NCBI GenBank assembly: GCA_020638735.1 | Contig: JACKHZ010000010.1 | Coordinates: 620,001-684,000 of the forward strand | DNA: 64,000 bases | From: Planctomycetota bacterium | Lineage (GTDB): Bacteria > Planctomycetota > UBA1135 > UBA2386 | Reading direction: 5' to 3' | Shown here: positions 17,987 to 26,527 of the stretch, piece by piece | How positions within the stretch are numbered: the first letter of the stretch is position 1 | Layout of the letters: every line of letters starts with the position of its first letter | Notes under the pieces: model-generated | What the model was told of the DNA's origin: nothing | Seen by the model: only the letters and a program-made list of their open reading frames with translations | Database searches by the model: none | Translations under genes and position numbers: made by a program

Positions 17987-18052
17987 GCGCAGGCAATCTA
18001 CCCCATGCCCCGGCCGGACCAGGTCGCAGTTTGCTAGGCTGCGCCGCGCCGC

Positions 18053-21000
18053 ATGACCGCGCAGCCTCCGCAGACCGCCGAAGGCCTCTTCGCCGAGTTC
18101 CTCGATCGGCTCGAGCAGGGCGAGGTCGCGGACTTCGACCGGCTGTGCGGCGAGCACCCGTCCTTGGCGCCGGCCCTGCGTCGCGTGCACGCGAGCTGGC
18201 AGGCGATGAGCGAGGCGTTCGACGAGTTGTCGCAGGATGGTGGGGTAGGCGCAGAGGTCGACCCGCAGGTGACGCCGGGCGGACGGTTGGCGCGCTACGT
18301 GCTCGGCGCCGAGCTGGCACGCGGCGCGATGGGCAAGGTCGTGCGCGGCTGGGACGAGGAGCTGCGTCGCGAGGTGGCGTTGAAGATCCACCGCGGCGGC
18401 CTCGGCGACGGGCGCGCGCAGCGCCGCTTCGTCGACGAAGCGCGCATCGTCGCCGGCCTCGAACACCCCGGCATCGTGCCGGTGCACGAGCTCGGCGAGG
18501 ACGGCGGCGGCCGGCCGTTCTTCGCGATGCAGCTGGTGCGCGGCCGCGACCTCGGCCAGGTGCTCGCGGCGGTGCGCGCCGGCGACGCCGAGTGGACGCG
18601 GACGCGGGTGCTGTCGGTGCTGCTGCGCGTCTGCGAGGCGATGGCCTATGCGCACGACAAGGGCGTGGTGCACCGCGACCTGAAGCCGCAGAACATCATG
18701 GTCGGCCGCTTCGGCGAGACCTACGTGATGGACTGGGGGCTGGCGCGGGTCGTCGGCGCTCGCACCGACGAGAGCACCGACGACGGCGACAGCGGCGGCG
18801 ACTCGCTGGCGACACGCGACGGCGACGTGCTCGGCACCCCGGCCTACATGGCACCTGAGCAGGCTGCGGGCGCGCGGCTCGCGGCCCCGGCGGTCGACGT
18901 CTACTCGGTCGGCGCGATCCTCTACCACCTGCTCGCCGGAGCGGCGCCGTACGCTGGCGCGAAGAACGCCGATGCGGTGTTGGCGGCGCTGCGCGAGCGG
19001 CCGCCGGTGCCGCTGCCGGACGACGTGCCGGTGGAGCTGCGCGCGATCCAGGAGCGGGCGATGGCACGCGCGCCAGCCGAGCGCTACCCGACGATGCTGG
19101 CGCTGGCCGACGACCTGCGCGCGTTCCTCGAGGTGCGGACCGTCAGCGCCTACGAGGCCGGTCGCTTCGCCGAGCTGCGCAAGTGGGTGGCGCGCAACCG
19201 GCGGCTGACCGTGGCCCTGGCGGCGTTCGTGTTCGCCGTGGTGGTAGGTGTGATCGCCACCACCGTGTTGTGGGTGCGCGCCGACGACATCGCGTCCCTG
19301 CTGCGCGTCGAGCTGGATCGCAGCGCGTTCCGCAGCGCGCGCCAGGCGTTGCAGATCGAGAACTCCGTCGAGGCCGGCGCCGCGTTGTGGCGCACGCATC
19401 TCGCCGGTGGCATGCCGCGCGCCACGGCGTGGGCGCTGCGGGAGCTCGCCGAACGCGACCCGTACCTGGCGACGCTGCCGATCCACCACTACGGCGTGCC
19501 GGTGGCGCACTGTCCCGCCGCCGACGCGGTGTTGATCGGCGACCGCGACGGTGTCGTGCAGCTGCGTGACCCGAGCGACCTCTCGGCGCGCGGCGAGCTG
19601 CTGGCCGTCGACGGCGTGGTCACGTCGCTCGCGGTCTCGGTGGATGGCGCGGTGGTGGTGGTCGGCAGCAGCCTCGGCGAGGTGGTCGTGTTCGATGCCA
19701 TCACCCGCCGCGACGTCATGCGACGGGTCGCCCACCGGGACAACGTGCGCCATCTGGTGACGATGCCCGGCGGTGCCTTCGCCAGCGCCGGCGCCGACGG
19801 CCTGGTGCTGTGGTGGGCGGGGCCGCGCGCCGAGCCGCGCGAGCTGCTGCGTTTCGACTCGGGCGTCACCGCGTTGGTCGCGCATCCGCGCGGCGATGGC
19901 GCGGTCGCCGGTGACAACCAGGGGCACCTGCGCGGTGCGGCGCACCATGGCCGCTGGCGGTTCGGGCTGACGTTCCCCGGCAAGTACATCACCGCGATCG
20001 CGTTCGGCCCGAGCGAGCAGCAGCTGTGGATCGGCGGTACCGATGCGAAGCTGCATCACGTCGACTTCTCCGACCGGAGGCGCGACCGCGTCGTGCCGAC
20101 GCGCAACGGCACGTGCCGGCAGCTGCTGCGCGACGACGACGGGACGTTGTTGGTGGGGGGCTGGTGGCGCACCGACCGTCTGCGCGCGGACGACTCGTTG
20201 GTGCCGGTGGCGCTGCGAGACATCTCCCGGCTGTCGCTCGATGCCCGGCGTCGTCGACTGGTGACCTCCGGGCAGCACTCCGGGATCGGGCTCGTCGACC
20301 TGCTGCGGCGCGATCGCCGCAGCTATCCAGGTGCCGAGCTGCAGTTGTCGGCCGACGGCAGCCGGATCGCGCTGCGCCGCGGTGATCGGGTCGAGGTGCG
20401 CGCGGTCGTCGACGACGCGTTGCTGGTGTCGGTCGCGGCGCCGGACACGACGTGGCTGCGTCTGGATGGCAGTGGTCAGCGGCTGCTGCTCGGCGTCAGC
20501 GGGCGGTCCGAGGTGCAGCTGGTCGACGTCGTCGACGGTGCGTCGCGCACGTTGCCGATCGATGGCGGCTTGCTGCGGCAGAGCTGCTTCGCGCCGGACG
20601 ACGAGACCGTGCTGTTGTGCGTCGACGATGGGCGGCTGTTGCGCGTGCAGGTCGCCGATGGTCGGCTGCTCGGTGAGTACCGCGTTCCGGCTCCGGAACT
20701 CCATCAGTCGACCTGCTCGGCCGACGGCCGGTGGTTGGCGGTGATCTGCCGGCGCGAAGCGATCGTGCACCTCCTGGAGTTCGCGACCGGCGTGTGGCAC
20801 GAAGTGCCGTTCGTCCTGCCGCTGCCGCCCGGTGTCGCGGGCGAGCTGTCGTCGGTGGCTCTGTCGGCCGACGGCGGCACGATCGCGGTCGGCACGTGGA
20901 ACGGTGCGATCCTGGTGCGCGACGCGGCCGGCGCGGTGACGGCGCTCGCCGGTCACGCCGGCACCGTCTGGTCGCTGCAGTTCGCGGCTGCCGATGGCGG

Positions 21001-21313
21001 TCTGCTGTTCTCGTCGGGCGGCGCGCAGGGGATCGCCGGGTGGGACGTCGCGACCGGCGAGTGCTGCTATCAGGCGGTGCTCGACGAGGCCAGGACGCTG
21101 CAGATCGACGCTGGCGCGTCGACGTTGGTCTGTGCGGTGCCGGGAGGCTCGCTGCTGCTGGATCTCGGCTACTACGAACGCCACATCGCCGGCAGTCTCG
21201 AACACGAGCTCCAGAAGCGCTCCAGCGAGGAGGTCGGCGACGCCGCGCGGGTGGCGACGCTGCGCGCCTGGGCCGCAGGTGTGCTCGCGCGGCCGTGGCC
21301 GCGCCTGCGGTGA
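18053..21313 (+). CDS. Transmembrane Ser/Thr protein kinase with WD40-like C-terminal propeller
   Basis: A 1086-residue kinase. A short N-terminal region with GEHPSLAPALRR precedes the kinase domain (~81-360): a glycine loop at LGAELARGAMGKVV, Lys111 (VALKI), catalytic HRDLKPQN with Asp209, and DWG at 227-229 in place of DFG, which still supplies the metal-binding Asp. An acidic insertion (STDDGDSGGD) precedes GTPAYMAPEQ. A single membrane helix (~385-408) leads to about 650 residues of WD40-like blades (VTSLAVSVDGAVVVVGSS; LSSVALSADGGTIAVGT). The WD40 part is presumably external and senses a ligand or docks partners. It is paired with the divergent ECF sigma factor. Kinase activity is likely as all key residues are present. 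Confidence 0.92.
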   Translation: MTAQPPQTAEGLFAEFLDRLEQGEVADFDRLCGEHPSLAPALRRVHASWQAMSEAFDELSQDGGVGAEVDPQVTPGGRLARYVLGAELARGAMGKVVRGWDEELRREVALKIHRGGLGDGRAQRRFVDEARIVAGLEHPGIVPVHELGEDGGGRPFFAMQLVRGRDLGQVLAAVRAGDAEWTRTRVLSVLLRVCEAMAYAHDKGVVHRDLKPQNIMVGRFGETYVMDWGLARVVGARTDESTDDGDSGGDSLATRDGDVLGTPAYMAPEQAAGARLAAPAVDVYSVGAILYHLLAGAAPYAGAKNADAVLAALRERPPVPLPDDVPVELRAIQERAMARAPAERYPTMLALADDLRAFLEVRTVSAYEAGRFAELRKWVARNRRLTVALAAFVFAVVVGVIATTVLWVRADDIASLLRVELDRSAFRSARQALQIENSVEAGAALWRTHLAGGMPRATAWALRELAERDPYLATLPIHHYGVPVAHCPAADAVLIGDRDGVVQLRDPSDLSARGELLAVDGVVTSLAVSVDGAVVVVGSSLGEVVVFDAITRRDVMRRVAHRDNVRHLVTMPGGAFASAGADGLVLWWAGPRAEPRELLRFDSGVTALVAHPRGDGAVAGDNQGHLRGAAHHGRWRFGLTFPGKYITAIAFGPSEQQLWIGGTDAKLHHVDFSDRRRDRVVPTRNGTCRQLLRDDDGTLLVGGWWRTDRLRADDSLVPVALRDISRLSLDARRRRLVTSGQHSGIGLVDLLRRDRRSYPGAELQLSADGSRIALRRGDRVEVRAVVDDALLVSVAAPDTTWLRLDGSGQRLLLGVSGRSEVQLVDVVDGASRTLPIDGGLLRQSCFAPDDETVLLCVDDGRLLRVQVADGRLLGEYRVPAPELHQSTCSADGRWLAVICRREAIVHLLEFATGVWHEVPFVLPLPPGVAGELSSVALSADGGTIAVGTWNGAILVRDAAGAVTALAGHAGTVWSLQFAAADGGLLFSSGGAQGIAGWDVATGECCYQAVLDEARTLQIDAGASTLVCAVPGGSLLLDLGYYERHIAGSLEHELQKRSSEEVGDAARVATLRAWAAGVLARPWPRLR

Positions 21314-21316
21314 CCG

Positions 21317-22993
21317 CTACTCGGTGCGGGCCACCGCCAGCACGTCCTCGAGCGTCACCAGGCCGCGGCGTGCCTTGTCGAGGCCGTCGGCCATCATGCG
21401 CACGTAGCCGCCCGCGACCGCGAGCTGCTCGAGTTCGGCTTCGCCGGCGCGGCGCGAGATCGCCGAGGCCAGCGCCGGAGTGACGTAGAGCACTTCGTGG
21501 ATGGCCAGTCGACCGCGCCTGCCGCGACCGCGGCAGTTCTGGCAGCCGGTGCCCTGACGGAAGCCGTCGCCGGCCTGGTCCGGATCGACGCCGAACTCGG
21601 CGAGCACCGCGGCGGAAGGTTGCGCCGGCTTCGCGCAGTCGGGGCAGATCTGCGAGACGAGGCGCTGGCCGACGACACAGCGCAGCGCTGGGCCGAGCAG
21701 ATACGACGCGATGCCCATGTCGCACAGGCGGTGGATCGTCGACAGCGCGTCGTTGGTGTGCAGCGTGCTGAGCACCAGGTGACCGGTGAGCGCCGCTTGC
21801 ACGGCGATCGACGCGGTCTCCGCGTCGCGGATCTCGCCGACCATGCAGACGTCGGGGTCCTGCCGGAGGATCGCGCGCAGCGCGTTGGCGAAGGTGCGTT
21901 CGGCCTTGACGTCGACCTGCACCTGCGTCGTGCCGGCCAGCTCGTACTCGACCGGGTCCTCGACGGTGATCAGGTTGACGTCGGGCTGGTTGAGCTCCGA
22001 CATCGCCGTGTAGAGCGTCGTCGTCTTGCCAGAACCGGTCGGACCCGTCAGCAGCACGATGCCGTTGGGGCAGGTGAACCCGCGGCGGAACAGCTGCAGG
22101 TTGTGCTGGCTCATGCCGAGCTTGTCGGGATCGAGCGTGATGCCCGAGCGGTCGAGCACGCGCATCACCGCCTTCTCGCCGAGCACGCTCGGCAGCACCG
22201 AGACGCGCAGTTCGACCTTCTCCGAGACCGCGATGCGGCCGTCCTGCGGCTTGCGGCTCTCGCCGATGTCCATGCCCGAGGCGACCTTGATGCGGGCGAT
22301 CACCGCGCGTTGCAGGCCGACCGGCAGCGTGTAGAGGGTGTCGAGGTCGCCGTCGACGCGGATGCGCACGCGCAGGCCGTCGCGCTGCGGCTCGACGTGG
22401 ATGTCGCTGGCGCGCGCGCTCATCGCCTCGTCGATCAGGTGGTCGACGAGCTGGATCACGGCGTCGTCGCCGACCAGCGTGCGCAACCGGTCGGCGTCGA
22501 CGTTGCGGTTGTCGATCTCGGACTTCTGCAGGCGCTGGATCAGGCCTTCGATGCCGGTGCTGCCGCGCTGCATGCGCTCGAGCGCGGTGGCGATCGACTT
22601 CGGGGTCGCCAGCGCGATCGCGACCGGCATGCCGGTCACCTCCTGGATCTCGTCGACCGCCAGCAGCTCGAACGGGTTCTGCAGGGCGACGGTCAGGACG
22701 CCGTCCTCTTCGCCGACGACCACGGCGTTGTGGCGCAGCGCGAGATCGAGGGGGATGCGGTGGCGCAGACGGGGGTCGAGCGTGTGATCGGCGAGCGAGT
22801 GGAAATCGAGTCCGAGCAGTTCGGCCCACAGTCGATAGGCCCGCTCCCGGGTGATCAGTCCTTTGGCGACCAGGCCCTCGATGGCCGCCGATTCGCTGCC
22901 GCTGCAGTCCTTGAGCGCCGCTGCCAAGAACGTGCGGTCGTCGTCCACCGACGCCGCGAGCGCGCCCAGAGGGCCTCCGTCCACGTTGACCAT
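21317..22993 (-). CDS. gspE: Type II secretion / type IV pilus assembly ATPase (GspE/PilB)
   Basis: A complete 558-residue assembly ATPase. An N-terminal MshEN/GspE-N-like domain (to ~150) precedes the catalytic core: Walker A GPTGSGKT (317-324), the Asp box, Walker B (DPDVCMVGEIRDAETA, ~379-394), and the His box (TGHLVLSTLHTND). The zinc-binding tetracysteine motif is intact: Cys450, Cys453, Cys484 and Cys487. It powers pseudopilus or pilus polymerisation through the GspF platform protein. The gene is divergent from the pseudopilin operon starting at 23159; the 165-bp region between carries an inverted repeat flanking both starts. It ends 3 bp after the convergent WD40 kinase gene. Confidence 0.93.
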   Translation of the reverse strand: MVNVDGGPLGALAASVDDDRTFLAAALKDCSGSESAAIEGLVAKGLITRERAYRLWAELLGLDFHSLADHTLDPRLRHRIPLDLALRHNAVVVGEEDGVLTVALQNPFELLAVDEIQEVTGMPVAIALATPKSIATALERMQRGSTGIEGLIQRLQKSEIDNRNVDADRLRTLVGDDAVIQLVDHLIDEAMSARASDIHVEPQRDGLRVRIRVDGDLDTLYTLPVGLQRAVIARIKVASGMDIGESRKPQDGRIAVSEKVELRVSVLPSVLGEKAVMRVLDRSGITLDPDKLGMSQHNLQLFRRGFTCPNGIVLLTGPTGSGKTTTLYTAMSELNQPDVNLITVEDPVEYELAGTTQVQVDVKAERTFANALRAILRQDPDVCMVGEIRDAETASIAVQAALTGHLVLSTLHTNDALSTIHRLCDMGIASYLLGPALRCVVGQRLVSQICPDCAKPAQPSAAVLAEFGVDPDQAGDGFRQGTGCQNCRGRGRRGRLAIHEVLYVTPALASAISRRAGEAELEQLAVAGGYVRMMADGLDKARRGLVTLEDVLAVARTE

Positions 22994-23017
22994 GGTCCGA
23001 TATCGACGCCGCGCCGC

Positions 23018-23169
23018 TGACAGGTCAAGTCACGACGCGATCGCTGTCGTTTTCGCGGGGTACGTATCTCTGCGTGCGGATGGTACATACCAGCAGGGGA
23101 AAGCCCAGTTTGTCAGATCGCCTCAAGTCCCTCGTCGAGCGCGGACGATTGACCTGTCATGAACAGGTC
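23018..23169. promoter_or_regulatory. Inverted-repeat elements between gspE and the pseudopilin operon
   Basis: TGACAGGTCAA (23018-23028), 25 bp upstream of the gspE start, is the perfect reverse complement of TTGACCTGTCA (23149-23159), which touches the pseudopilin start codon. The second copy is also part of a palindrome, GACCTGT (23151-23157), CATGA, ACAGGTC (23163-23169). On the mRNA this makes a 7-bp hairpin whose 5-nt loop holds the AUG. The layout suggests either a regulator binding at both divergent starts or start-codon control by RNA structure. The bound factor is unknown. Confidence 0.45.
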
Positions 23170-23803
23170 CGCTCATCTGTCAAAGCGCTCTCATGGCGGC
23201 TTCACCCTGGTCGAAGTCATCGTCGTGCTGTCCGTGATCCTGCTGCTGACCGGCATCGCCGTGCCGATGCTCAGCAGCTACATGGAGGACGGTCGGCGCG
23301 CTCGTGCCGAGTCCGAGGTCAAGACGATCGGCGCAGCCGTGATGTCGATGTACAAGGACGTCGGCGTCTACCCGGCGCGCAACGGCTCGGGCACCAACAA
23401 CTTCCTCTACGTGCTCTACACCGGCCCTACGGCGCTGACGAGCAACCCGTGGAGCGCCAACCACCAGTGGAGCAACTGGGCGCGCAATGCGCAGCGTGGT
23501 GACCAGCTCAACAACCACCTGTTGGTCAACACGCCGAAGGGCTCCGGCGCAGGCGCCTACGCCACGACCGGTAGCATGCGGTGGCGCGGGCCGTATTCGC
23601 CCGGTACGACGCCGCTCGATCCCTGGGGCCGCCCCTACATCATCAACGTCATCTCCGGTTGGAACACGAACGCCACCAACTACAAGCGCATGTGGGTGGT
23701 GTCGGCCGGTCCGAACGGCGTGTTCGACACCAACGCCCTCGCCCGCTCGACGGACGAGCTCGGCGGTGACGACATCGGCGTGATGCTCACGCAGCGGCAG
23801 TAG
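23159..23803 (+). CDS. GspG-like major pseudopilin
   Basis: A 214-residue prepilin-like protein. The leader MNRSAHLSKRSHGG ends in Gly-Gly and is followed by FTLVEVIVVLSVILLLTGIA, the class III cleavage site with Glu at +5. The C-terminal half contains LDPWGRPYIINV and VVSAGPNGVFDTNALAR followed by GGDDIGVML, the GspG calcium-site layout. It is larger than E. coli-type GspG (~145 residues) because of an insertion after ~residue 75. ATG 23159 is fixed by an in-frame TGA at 23150; there is no ribosome binding site, and the start codon sits in a potential hairpin loop. First gene of the pseudopilin operon; gspF follows after 79 bp. Confidence 0.88.
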   Translation: MNRSAHLSKRSHGGFTLVEVIVVLSVILLLTGIAVPMLSSYMEDGRRARAESEVKTIGAAVMSMYKDVGVYPARNGSGTNNFLYVLYTGPTALTSNPWSANHQWSNWARNAQRGDQLNNHLLVNTPKGSGAGAYATTGSMRWRGPYSPGTTPLDPWGRPYIINVISGWNTNATNYKRMWVVSAGPNGVFDTNALARSTDELGGDDIGVMLTQRQ

Positions 23804-23882
23804 CGAAGCGTCGCCGCGCGGTGGAGAGCCCGCGCGACGAGGACCTCCCCCCGGTCCGACGCCGACCCCAGGTGTGCCCCCC

Positions 23883-25088
23883 ATGAGATTTCGTTCGACC
23901 ATCCTCGAACCCGACGGCAGCACGGTCACGGCCGAGCTCGAAGCCGCGGACGAGCAGGCTCTGCACGGAGCGCTGGCCGCAGAGGGCCGCGCGCTGCTGC
24001 GCGTCAAGCCGCTCGAGGTCGTCGGCGGACCGACGAAGCCGGTCGACGTTCGCCTGGCCCCCAAACGCCTGCTGCTGTTGACGCAGGCGCTGCACGAAGC
24101 GCTCGACGCCGGTGTGCCACTGCTGGGCACGTTCGAGGCCGTCGCCGAGCAGGAAGAGGACGACCGCGTCGCCGCGATGCTCGAGGACCTCGGCTCGCGC
24201 GTGGCCGCCGGGCAGACGTTGGCCGACTCGCTCGCCGCCTACCCCCGCGCGTTCAACGGCGTCTACTGCGCCCTGGTCCGGGTCGGCGAACAGTCCGGCA
24301 GCCTGCCCGAGGTGCTGGAGTCGGTCGCCGGCTTCATCGAATGGCGCATCGAGATCGCCGGCACCGTCAAGCAGGCGATGATCTATCCGGCGGTGGTGGC
24401 GGTCGCCGGCTACTCGATGGTGCTGTTCCTGCTGTCGTTCGTCATCCCGCGGCTCGGCGAGGTGTTGAGCAAGATCGGCAACGAGCTCCCGGCGGCGAGC
24501 CGCGTGCTGATCGACGCGTCCGGCTTCGTCGCGCACAACATCCTGTGGATCGCGCTCGGCTCGATCGGCAGTGTCGTCGGCTTCCTGTTGCTGATGCGCA
24601 CGGCGCCGTTCCAACGCGCCGTCATGAACCTGCTGGGCTCGCTGCCGGTGGTGCGCAACGTCATGCGCACGCTGGCGATCGCCCAGTTCGCGCGCACCTT
24701 CGGCGTGATGTTGCGGGCCGGCCTGACGATGACCTCGGCGCTGCAGATGGGCGCCGACTCGGTCTCGCTGCCGCGCCTGCGAGACAGCATCGACCGGGCG
24801 GGCCAGCGCATCCTCGGCGGCGCGCGGCTCGGCGAGGCGCTCGACGAGGAGCAGGTGCTGCCGCCGGTGGCGATGAGCATGGTCAAGGTCGGTGAGGAGG
24901 CGGGCCGTCTGCCCATCACCTTCGAACGGCTCGGTCGGCTCTACGACCGCGAGGTCAAGACCGCGGTCAAGAAGGCGCTGGCGCTGATGGAGCCAGCCGT
25001 GACCGTGCTGCTCGGTCTGGTGGTCGGCGGCGTCGCCGTGTTGGTCGTCATGACGATCTACTCGGCGATGAAGGGGATCGGCAAGTGA
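23883..25088 (+). CDS. gspF: Type II secretion / type IV pilus inner-membrane platform protein (GspF/PilC)
   Basis: A 401-residue protein with two T2SSF domains (~70-195 and ~275-395) and three long hydrophobic segments: MIYPAVVAVAGYSMVLFLLSF, a helix near ~220-240, and TVLLGLVVGGVAVLVVMTIY at the C-terminus. Family motifs are LTQALHEALDAGVPLLGTF and ARTFGVMLRAGLTMTSALQ. It anchors the GspE ATPase and takes part in pseudopilus assembly. ATG 23883 is preferred; an in-frame GTG at 23874 would add three residues. The stop overlaps the GTG start of the next gene by 4 bp. Confidence 0.9.
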   Translation: MRFRSTILEPDGSTVTAELEAADEQALHGALAAEGRALLRVKPLEVVGGPTKPVDVRLAPKRLLLLTQALHEALDAGVPLLGTFEAVAEQEEDDRVAAMLEDLGSRVAAGQTLADSLAAYPRAFNGVYCALVRVGEQSGSLPEVLESVAGFIEWRIEIAGTVKQAMIYPAVVAVAGYSMVLFLLSFVIPRLGEVLSKIGNELPAASRVLIDASGFVAHNILWIALGSIGSVVGFLLLMRTAPFQRAVMNLLGSLPVVRNVMRTLAIAQFARTFGVMLRAGLTMTSALQMGADSVSLPRLRDSIDRAGQRILGGARLGEALDEEQVLPPVAMSMVKVGEEAGRLPITFERLGRLYDREVKTAVKKALALMEPAVTVLLGLVVGGVAVLVVMTIYSAMKGIGK

Positions 25089-25882
25089 GCACCTCGCCAG
25101 CTCCTCGAGGCGCCGACGCGGCGGGCTTCGCCCTCTTGGTGTTGATGGCGTTGGTCGGCGCGTCGAGCGTCGGCCTGCTGCTGGTCGTCGGACGCTTCGT
25201 GCCGACGCTCTCGGACCGACCGCAGCTCGCGCTCGCCAACCTCGACACCGCGCGCCGCTCCGTCTCCGAGCAGTTCCTGCGCGACGGCAGCTTCCCGGCG
25301 AGCCTGGCGGCCGTGCAGGCGGGCGCCGGCGCGATCGGCGACAGCTGGGCGAACGATCCCTACGGAGCCGGTTCGCAGTTGCGATACGTCACCACGCCTG
25401 GCGGCGTCACGATCACCAGCCGTGGGGTGGACCAACGGCTGGGCAGCGCCGACGACGTCGTCAGTGACATCGCGGCGGAGCCGCTGTTGCGCGTGCGGCA
25501 GCGGCTGCGGCTGCGCATGGTGCGCGCCGTCTACGTCGCCGAGCTGGCCGCGGCGATCACGCCGTCGCTGCCGAACGCCGTGCAGGACGCCGTGCGCGGC
25601 TTCGCGCTCGCCCAGCGGCAGTGGCGCACGGCGAGCAACGCGGAGCGTGTCGCGCTCCAGGCGACGATGGACACGTGCACCACGGCGCTCGGCCTGTTGT
25701 TGGCGACGGCCAGCTACGTCGTGCCGACCGCGGTCACGGGCGCCGGCGGGTTCATGTCGCGGCTCGGGCTCAGCGACAGTCGGGCCGTCGATGGCGTCGG
25801 CCGGAGCTACGCGCTGCACCCGGTGTTGGGCGTGATCGCCGTCGGCTACGACGGAGTCGGAGGGACCGATGACGACATGTGA
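25085..25882 (+). CDS. Pseudopilin-like protein with GspK-type N-terminus
   Basis: A 265-residue protein. After a 13-residue leader the sequence GFALLVLMALVGASSVGLLL resembles GspK-type N-terminal helices, which lack the +5 Glu of major pseudopilins. Further on, NDPYGAGSQLRYV and ITSRGVDQRLGSADDVVSDI resemble the C-terminal part of GspG, so this looks like a pseudopilin paralogue with a GspK-like anchor. GTG 25085 overlaps the end of gspF by 4 bp, and its own end overlaps the next pseudopilin gene by 14 bp. Probably a minor subunit that starts or caps the pseudopilus; this is inferred from position. Confidence 0.7.
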   Translation: MSTSPAPRGADAAGFALLVLMALVGASSVGLLLVVGRFVPTLSDRPQLALANLDTARRSVSEQFLRDGSFPASLAAVQAGAGAIGDSWANDPYGAGSQLRYVTTPGGVTITSRGVDQRLGSADDVVSDIAAEPLLRVRQRLRLRMVRAVYVAELAAAITPSLPNAVQDAVRGFALAQRQWRTASNAERVALQATMDTCTTALGLLLATASYVVPTAVTGAGGFMSRLGLSDSRAVDGVGRSYALHPVLGVIAVGYDGVGGTDDDM

Positions 25883-26519
25883 GAACGAGAGCGGCTTCAC
25901 GCTGATCGAGGTCATCGTCGTGCTGGCCGTGCTCGGGGTCCTGCTCGGGACGGCGATGCCCCTGGCGAGCGCGGTGATCGAGGGGGACCGGCGTCAGGAG
26001 GTGCGCGGCGAGCTGGCCGCGATCGGCGTCGCCCTGGACACCTACTACTTCGAGCACGCGAGCTTCCCGGCGTCGCTGACGGCCAATGACTTCCTCGGGG
26101 TGCACCTGCAGGCGGGCGTCGGCGGCACCTCGACGACCGACCCGTTCGCCGCGGGAGCGGGCTACCGCTACACGGTGAACAACGCCACCAACGTCGCGAC
26201 GGTCTACAGCCTGGGCGAGAACGGCGTCGACGACGGCGTCGGAGCCGAGGAATACCTCGTCAACGTCGACGCCGCTTCGCCGGGCTGGCGCCGCACCTGG
26301 ATGCGGCTGCACCTGGCCGTCGAGGTGCTGGCCAACCACATCGAAGCCGGCGGCTCGGTGTCGGGCAGCTGGCCGAGCGTGCGCGCTGCGATCGGCCTCG
26401 GCGCGACCTACGACTTCGACGGTTGGGGCACCACGCTGCAGTGGACGGACACCAGCTTCACGCTGAGCAGCGCCGGCCCGGACCGCACCTTCGGCACCGC
26501 CGACGACATCACCCTGTGA
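25869..26519 (+). CDS. GspG/GspH-like pseudopilin
   Basis: A 216-residue prepilin-like protein with a short 9-residue leader ending in Gly before FTLIEVIVVLAVLGVLLGTA, so Glu is at +5. The C-terminal half repeats the GspG theme twice: TDPFAAGAGYRYTV with YSLGENGVDDGVG, and a last segment LSSAGPDRTFGTADDI. It overlaps the previous gene by 14 bp and is 8 bp before the PilM-N-like gene. With the other two it gives the locus three pseudopilin-like proteins, each with GspG-like calcium-loop remnants. Confidence 0.85.
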   Translation: MTTCENESGFTLIEVIVVLAVLGVLLGTAMPLASAVIEGDRRQEVRGELAAIGVALDTYYFEHASFPASLTANDFLGVHLQAGVGGTSTTDPFAAGAGYRYTVNNATNVATVYSLGENGVDDGVGAEEYLVNVDAASPGWRRTWMRLHLAVEVLANHIEAGGSVSGSWPSVRAAIGLGATYDFDGWGTTLQWTDTSFTLSSAGPDRTFGTADDITL

Positions 26520-26527
26520 GGAACCAG

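Noticed and set aside
14778..18056. A plus-strand open frame overlapping the beta-lactamase-fold gene in another frame
   Set aside because: Low-complexity Arg/Ala/Gly translation with no motif; the other frame has signal peptide and catalytic motifs.
17426..21205. A very long minus-strand open frame antisense to the WD40 kinase gene
   Set aside because: Only its last ~187 codons make a recognisable protein (the ECF sigma factor). The rest is Arg/His/Gln/Asp-rich with no motif and mirrors a real gene, a usual effect of ~70% G+C.
22994..23158. Possible c-di-GMP or other riboswitch between gspE and the pseudopilin gene
   Set aside because: I could not fit a known riboswitch consensus; only the inverted repeats are clear.
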